64,000 bases of DNA from NCBI RefSeq assembly GCF_001949145.1, contig NW_019091368.1, positions 902,816-966,815 on the forward strand. The letters run 5' to 3'. Every line of letters starts with the position of its first letter. Position 1 is the stretch's first letter. The notes beneath the pieces are model-generated. The model was not told where the DNA came from. It was given only the letters and a program-made list of their open reading frames with translations, and searched no databases. The position numbers and the translations under genes are program-made. Below, one piece after another: positions 25,901 through 34,900 of the stretch. This DNA is from Acanthaster planci (Eukaryota; Echinodermata; Asteroidea; Valvatida; Acanthasteridae).

Positions 25901-28900
25901 GTTCCATTTTTGGGGGCTTTGTAAAAATTTACGTTCTTTTAAAATTCCTTGGAATCTAGAAAATACACTGCGTCAATGAAAATTCATCCACTCCTTAAAA
26001 CTTCATTTGAATCTAGAAAAAAATGTATTAAATCTTTAAAATTTCATTCTGCTTTTGCAAAAATTTATTCCAAATTTCTTAATTACGAATTTTAAAAAAG
26101 TGACATTTGCTGTAAAACATGTTCAATTAAAAAATGCTTTCCATTTATCAAAACATGTTCCAATCTTTTCGACCCTAGTTCGGCTTCGTAATTGGGGAGT
26201 ACTCCGACCGATATAACCCGCAGAGTTCACAAAATTCTTGGTACAGAGGCAGCTGCAAATACCCGAATATTACCGATACAATCCAAATGGTCTTTTTATT
26301 CTCCCTTTACTCATTTGGCTACCAATTTTATTCATTTTAATCTTTGTCGCAGTTTTTACCATTTTGAGGAGCATTAATGAAAAAGTGTTGACGTTAAACT
26401 GAGTTTGATATGGACAGGATAAGTTCAGAATAGTTCGACTATTCTCGGAAATCTGGGGGAGTGTTGGTCACATCGACACTGGGTGATACAGGACCCTAGC
26501 TTGATTAGAAAAGTAGTCAGAATCATTGGGTGTGGTATCTAGACTGAGTCTTCATATACGCAGCGAGTTGAGCTTGTTTTAGCTAACTCGCCGTGGTGAG
26601 ATAATAACTCTCCACAGCAAGATAGTAACTCACTGTGGTGAGATAGTATCTCGAAAAAAATACGCTTCCGTATTAATCTGATGGCAAAAAGAAATACAAT
26701 TCTTGATTCTTTTAAAAGTTTTCTGACCTGTGCCATTTTGTGCTTGTTTGCCGTGATAACAACTAAATTGTTTAATACCACAATCAGAAATCACTGATTA
26801 CTTAAAAATGATATTGAACTTTGGATAGACAATTCGTCCGTTGTTACTGGCAATGTTTTGGTCTATGTTACAGCATGACTAGATTAATTGGATTAAAGAG
26901 ATTGATAGATGTATTAACCTAAAATTGTAAATATTGAAAAATGCAGTAAGTTAATTTTTTTGCACTTTTTTCTGCCCTGTATTCTTTCTACCTTCAATGC
27001 TTTTCCTTTGCCGACCCAATCTTCCACCTTGCATATATTTCCCTTTGCTGGTTTCCCTTTGCTGGCTTCTTCCTTGCACTAAGACGTGAACAAGTGCGTG
27101 CTGAACCTGTGCGAAAACGGTGGCACTTGCTACCGAGGTTCCGACTCCGTGGGAACCTACATCTGCGTATGCTCGGAGGGCTACCTGGGAAAGCACTGTG
27201 AGCAGAAAGAGTCTGAACGTACGTACAGTACTGCTTGACTTAGCCTTTCCCCAACCCTGATGTAGTTAACACTTGTAGCACTTGAAGAAAGCCGCTGCTT
27301 GTTCCCAGTGCTGCAGTTCTTTGTTTCCCTCCATTGTTTAAACTCTAGAGCCATTTTACAAAACCCAGCATAGCTTAACTTCACACCATTCATAAGGCTT
27401 GCATTAGAAATCTGTGGCATAGCTGCACAATATGCTTACAACTGATTTCATGGAATCTTGTTTGTTATTTTTAACATCTTAGACAAGGACAGTCACAGGT
27501 CTTACAAACAAGTGCACTTCCTTTGTAATCTTACAGCAACATTTGTTGATTTGGCTCCATCCTCTGTTTAAAAAAAATTCACCTCTTCTTTGTCATAGCG
27601 TGGTTGTACACCACCCAAGAAATGACTGCAGAAGTTATACAAGATTTGTTTGTGCGAGTCACAGATTCTTTCCATCTCCATCTTCGAGCAGTGCATTATA
27701 ATTTGTTGCAAAACTTATGCAATAAAATGTGGCATCAGTGGAGTTCTGCCATTCTGTAAACATTCACCAAACTAGCTACAGATTCTTACCTTGGGCTGCT
27801 GGGTTCAAATTGAACGAAATTCAGACTTCGAACTAATTTTTGTTCACATTTGCTCAAAATAGATCCTGACCTGTGCGCAACCTGAAATATTAAGTGTGCA
27901 ATTTGCTTCTAAAAAAGCTGTAGCTTTGTATCCCCTCCGTCAACGAGGTCGACAGATAACTTTCACATTTGTGCATTTTATTCTAAATTTGCTCAACACA
28001 AACACCCAATGCTTATTTCCTTTTTCAGTGCACACATGAGATTAATTTAAAGTTTCTGAAACATATATGGCACGGCTGTATCTTTGTAATTGGCATACTT
28101 AGTCTTAAATCCAGTCAAACGTATATGCACACAAATAGAGAAAAACCCACTCCAGATATTTCAACACTTCTCGTTGCAATACCCTTTAGTGTATGTTGAT
28201 TTACTAGAGTAAGTCACATTGGCAGCTCCAATGCTCTTATAGGGATCTAGATCTCACAAAAAGTCCTCTTAAGCATCCCTGCCAAAGTTTTTTCTTTGAA
28301 CGACACCTGGAGATTTTTGCTACAGGAACAAGTGGTGAAAAATGCAAAAAAATCTGCTAAACCATCAGAAAATAAAATACTTGCGAGTCTGAAGTTCCAA
28401 CTGTAGACTCTGCTGGTCACTTTCCATGTTATGTAGTCAACCTTGTGATTTCCAAATGTGTCCTCATGTGGCTGCATCTAACATACCTGGCCAACAGATG
28501 CTAACCACGTTTATTGTTTCTCTTGGCCCTGTGTCAGTGTTCACTGAAAATGGATTTTTTGGTATCCTCCCACAGACCCTGTTGGTGTTACCCAAGGTCC
28601 TGATGATCCCTGTGATCCAGAACCATGCCAGAACGGTGGCAGTTGTTCCCGTAGTAGCACGACAGCAGGATACATATGCATTTGCCCAGAATCCTTCACA
28701 GGAAGCAACTGTGAGAATGCCTCTACAGTAGCTGCACCTACAGCTGTTGAACCCACGAGACCTGCACCTACAGGTGAGGATAGCATTTGGGATCAAATTC
28801 AGTTTGAAGTCACTACTACAGAATCGTTTTTAACAATGCCTGCGCATGCGTGTGTTTCTCTACCATACTTGTGGGTTGCAGGAAAATGATGCGTACATGA

Positions 28901-31900
28901 TGCTCTTGAATCACATCATGCAAACACTCAATGACTACCTTCCTGCCATTTTGAAATAACCTCATTCCCGGTCTTGATTAACACTAATCCTCCTCAATCC
29001 TTCACCTGTTGGAGGACTGAGGAATGTTAGGGTTACTAACATGTTGTCAATTACCCCCTGGTTGCACTCCTACCTCCAGGGGCTCGGATATGTAATTGTG
29101 TTAACACACGTAACACACTAGAACACGGTTCAGGATTTCCTGCTTTTGTTGGCCAGGGACTTACACTACATCGCCTGTTTTTGCAGGGTGTACGGTTGGG
29201 AGCCGGATGTATAATAATGGAGAATCCTGGCTGGTTGGGTGCCAGCTGTGGTGAGTTGAAATAATGTGTCCTTTTTAAGAAAAAGAAAGGAATTTCAGAG
29301 CAGCAACCTTGAAAAGTTTTTGGTACTTGTATCAGCCTGATGCTGCATCACTTTGTAACTTTTTTTCTTTCTTTGCCATAGTTCTTGTTTGGGTGGCATG
29401 GCATCATGTGCAGATTGGAACTGTAGAGACCGTAAGTGTCTTCTATTGTGTCTGTCCGAGTTAGATTGATTGGATGACATTTTTGCCAGAGACATTCAAA
29501 TGAGGGTCTTGAAAAGGGATTTCAAGCTCGTCCAAGTAAATCCATCTGTGCAATAGGGAATGTGTCAGTTGTTTCCCCCACCCCCACACGCCTCCAAAGC
29601 ATGGCCATTGCATTACAGTCGAATTGACAAGAATCGCTTTCAACCATTTTTATCAAGGTAATTGGCTCTCAGCCTTGCTACGATAACTTTGGGGCCAACT
29701 TGATGTTTCTGAAATGGAAAAGTCACCAAACCTGCTCCTTGGTGGTATCTGCAAAGTAGTCAGATTGTGTTCAACTCTATCTCTTTTTCTCACCAGGATG
29801 TCTACATGAGAGCCGTATATATGAGCCAGGCACCAATAGATCAGACAACTGTAACTCCTGGTAAGTTATATGCTGAAACACTTGAAATACATCGACCATC
29901 AAAGTTGCTTGTTGTCTTCTCCCAGGAATTTTTCATGCCTTTGCAGTATTTTTCACATTCATTTGTGGTGAAATGTATTGTTGTTTAACTGTATACATTC
30001 CCTTAATTTCTGTTCTCAGTTTTGAGATTGTAAAAAAACCAGTGAGTTAGTTGGAGCTGTTTACTGTTGTGTGCTTTGACCTGTATTATGACTTACCTGG
30101 CTTTAAGTCAGCAACGAAGGTCTTTGTAATTTTCAGTTTGGTGTTTCTGCCTTTGTTGTATGGTCATTACTATTTGGTGTTGGAGTGTAAAGGTTTGTTA
30201 CTGTTTTTAACATCGCAGGAAAACTTTTGGGCACAGACAGGACGATAGAGGGATGTAAACACAAGGTTTCTTTGCAAGGAATAAGCAGGAAAAAATACAA
30301 AGAGAGAAAGTAAAACTGCAATTTAAATTATGTAATTAGACTGTATATCATACTTTGTTTCTCCTCTCAGCACTTGTGTTAAGGGAGTCTGGGAATGTAC
30401 CGACAATGCTTGTGGTAAGATCTTCTTTTTCTGAGCAGTATTTTCAGAGCTTAAGACTTTCATAACCATTGCAGTATCAGTGCTGATATAGGGAAATCTG
30501 GAACAACATTGCTCAAATCATCTAGGCTGTGGGCAAAGGATAAAGATGAGTTTTTACATCACCTTCAGTGAAGAATTAGTCTTGTGCATTCTTTATGTTA
30601 ATCATCAACTCGTCCTGTCCCCTCTTCCTGCGTACATATTATCTCTTGATTCAAATTTCCATAGGCAAAACCTGCACCTACATGAGGGAGGTCTACTTGG
30701 CAAATGAAGATCGCAAGGAAGATTGTAATATGTGGTATGTTTCTCCTTGTAAAGTCTAGAATTGGTAGAAATGAGATGATGTCACAGTCAAGGAGTCTGT
30801 ACGGCTTTGACTGAGGTCATCATAGTCTTCCAATCTTTTCTTTGTTTCTTTTCCATTTTGAAAAGTGGGCATCGTATCACCGTATGGTTTCCTACTGAGC
30901 ATAAGTATATACTCTCAGTCTAGTCGACCTTCTGAAGCCCTTTTCATCGGCACTTAATAGAGTCAATGTGAATATATATTTCTATCCCATTGGCAGATAC
31001 ATGATTTTTTCACACAAGACTATCCTTATGACTTCATAATGACAGGCTTACTTTAATGAGAGGAATCAGATTTTGCAACTGACAGGATTTTTCTATTTTC
31101 ATAACCTTGTCATTTTTATTTTTTAGCATTATTTGCTATATCAAATAACAAATCTCTCTTTTGGCATTGCAGTTCCTGCATAGGTGGGCAGTGGGGTTGC
31201 ACGACCAGAGCTTGTGGTAAGTCTATTCTCTTCAGAGAGCTGTAACTTTATTTTGGTCAATTCTTTAATTGTGGACAAGGTTGTCACATGTCCTAAGATG
31301 AGAGCTAGCTCTTACGAAAGGAGAGTGCCCAATTGGTGTTGATCCCAAACATACAAAGGACAAGTTTGAATGATTTCTGTCTTTAAAGTTATTAGTCAAC
31401 CATTTGGGGGCAAAATATAAAAAATGACAGTCTTTTGTAAGTGCCTTATTTTTTCACTGATTTTGTGATTTTGTTTGCATTAAATTTTTCTCTCTTTTCC
31501 CCTATATTTTACATGTTGCTTCATCTCCTAAATGCATCACTCCACAGATGCCCCGTAAGTGAAGAAAGAATTTTAATTATAGAAATATCAGAGATCCATT
31601 TAGAATTCCCAAAATTTAAAGAAGCTCACATCAATGCCTAGTGGACACTGCAGTGCAGAACAGTGGATATGGGCAGTATCAGTCCTGTCTTGTTTTTTCC
31701 TGTCCAAATCCGATTTTCCATTTTTGTTAAATGAACTCAAAAAAAAGATATCTGGGACAAAATGTAATTCTTGGAGACTCAGTTAGTATAGGATTGAGGC
31801 AGTTGTGCATAGATTTTATTGCATAGTAGCTGCTTACACGACTAGTGTATGAAAAAAAATAAAGTTGAAAAATAATTATTAGAGAATCAACAGTACAAAA

Positions 31901-34900
31901 GGTTTCAGACATCACAGTTTAGTTTGTGTGTGAGCTTATATGATACATAAAGTTTGTTTTCAACATTTTTATTTCATTTTTTTCTCCACAGTCCAATTGT
32001 AATTGAGGTGTCGTTTGAATTCATCAATGATATTAGTGATATAGCAGGCAAAGAAGAGCAGTTTATCAGGTAAGTTCTGCCATGACAAACCAACATGTCG
32101 GTCTCCTGATGATGAATAGAGCAGGCCGTCCGAAACATTGAGTCTCCTGGTTCTCCCCAGAACCTCATTCACAAAAGTGAACTCGCATGGTATTACTGTT
32201 AAGCTTTGTCATATAACTGCATCCACGATTTAAACCTTCAAAACACATTTCACACCATCATTGGTTCTCTGATGCTGGTTTTTAGGGTTCACACAATTTC
32301 TTTTAAGTTTTGCTGTTTGAATCTTGTTTATAGACCGTCAGTGCATGTCATTTCTTTAACTAAACAAAAAAGTTTAATTCACTGGTTATGCTGTTGCCAC
32401 TCTCATTATCATCGGTAATTCTTAATCAAAAGAGGTTTCTAACAAGAAACGACTGTGGAAATAACAAATAGTACCATTAATTGCAATTCCACTTTCAGAT
32501 TTTTTAGTAAAAGTTCTTCTTGTTTGTGAATCACGATTACCAGTGATTAACAGCAGGGCCTGTGTTCCCTCTTTGTGTGGAATTACCCTCATTCTAAAGA
32601 TGGTTTCCCCCTTGGCAATTCCATCAGCAAACCTGAGAATTTGACAAGGGTTTACACTCCCCCCTAAAAAGGAGAACTTTGAATGGCTTCTACTGGATCA
32701 TACTTACAGTTAGTCTAAATGCTGTAATGCTAATGTTATATTTGTGCCTCTCTGATCGATATGGGTGATTCACAATAGCACGCCACCAAGTGTTTGCAGC
32801 ACGTTGGCCAATCATAAGGCACGAAATTTGTCGACCCTTTCCAAACCGGCATTGGGTCGACAAATTTCACGCACTGTAATTGGCCAAGCGTTGCAAACTC
32901 TTGATGGCGCTCTATTGTGAAACGGCTGTATTCAACGTTAAAGCACAAACTCTTGTAAATAAGGACAGAACAATTCCCTGACACATTTGCGTCTTCAAAA
33001 TAATTACATGTGCATAAGAATTTTTGCAACTTCAACAGTCCAAGTTCAGCCTACATTAATGGCATGCCTGTCTGACTTAAAAAAATGATTTCTTTGATTT
33101 CAGTGAATTGAGAGCAGCCCTCATGCAGTTGCTGAGAATAGGGGACAATCACATTCAGGATATGGCAGTAAGTTCAGAGCATGTTTATTTTGTATTCATT
33201 GTCAGATTACACTTGTTTGAAAAAGTCTGTATTTAGTATCATTTCTGCGTAAACTAATCCACATTCGCATCCGGAACTCTCTCTAAACCTCTTTGTTTCA
33301 AATGTTTAATTTTTAAAGGAAGTTCTGCATTGAGAAAAAGGGAACATGAAGTGTTTTTTATGGATCCTCTCTCACAGGACGCAATCTTCATAGGAAAATG
33401 ACAGCTGTCATGTGCATGTGCGTGTTTGTGCAGATGTTCTATTCGCACCCGCATGTTGATCCACATGTATTTGAAATACAGCAGAGCTGATGTGCATCAC
33501 AACAATTTGAATCAAAAGTGCCGATGCACATGGCAATCTGTGAGAAGTGATGTCATCTGAGAGAGACCGTCATATTTCAGAATTCATCAGATGAGATCAC
33601 AAACCTTTAAGTTGCCCTTCTCCATTTATATGGGTGATTTACACTCCACTGATTTTGTTTTAATTTTTAAAGATATTTCCTGGAAGCATAAAGGTGAAAT
33701 TTAACCTCGTCGAGAACAAGACAGATAATGTCAACATTGAAACAGTGGCTGTCGTACTGCAAAGTGCGGTAAGGGAAACAACTTTGTTTTAAATTTTGAA
33801 CTCTGTAAAATACTAGCAGCTAAAAAACATACTTTTGACGAGTGGTAGTGCACTGGACTGAGTAATACAGAACACAGTCTGCATGTAAAAAAGAGATTTG
33901 GCGCTTGAAAGTACGGCTTCAGAACAAAAGCCAAAGAAGTCAAGATTGAAAAAACGTCTTACAAATATGTTTCAGTCTGAGGATTTTAGTTTACATCAGA
34001 AACATGAATTAAATGCTTGTAACTGATCCACCGGTGTGGTTTTTAAAACTTCTACTCTTTTTCAAGTTAAACTGATAATCTACTTCAATAATAATAAAAT
34101 TATTACAATAAAATTTAATAAAACTTAACCTGTGTAATTTTAATTTATAGCATGTGAATTTGATATCAGTTTTCCCACTTTTCAAATGTTCCTGGATTCT
34201 TTTCCTCCATGATGTGGGTGTATAGATCAGCGAGAACTCCTATATCTTCATGTTTGAGGGCCAGCAATATCAGTCCAACCCCTCCTCCTACAGAATGGTG
34301 AAACAGGGCGCGCCCACTACAGCCCCTCCCTCTGAGCAGCCAAACAGGCTACTCATTATCATAATTGTGTCCGTCTGTGGTGGTGTCGGCATTCTAATCG
34401 TCATCGCATCTGTCTGTTACATGGTAAGCCAATTTTTTTTATGCCACTCTCTGCTGGCCTTCTCCTTGCTGTTCAAACAACAGTGTCTGTGATCCCCAGA
34501 GTTTTTACCAAGGGGGAAGGACACAGGGTCAGGATTGTTTGTCAGCCGTTCAAGTACTGGCTGGCTGGCTGCTCCAAACTTCTTGAGTGCATAATTTTGT
34601 TCTATGTAGCATATTGCTTGGCAGTGCAGATGAGACCATATCATAGGATCATTCACAAGGCCAGACGCAAGGCCATTCACAGTACCAGCAATCAGTGACG
34701 GGATGAACAGCGACAGCATAGCTACCATATAGCATGGGTCTGCTGTTGGAAGTGAAGTTACAATTAAATATCACCAGCATGATGTGCCCAGAACTCATGG
34801 AGGCATTGCACATGTGCAACATTACTATTCCCTTTTCGCATACTCCATGCTACGTGTGCACAAACACTGTTCGTTACTCAAAAGAAGTCATTATTTAGCT

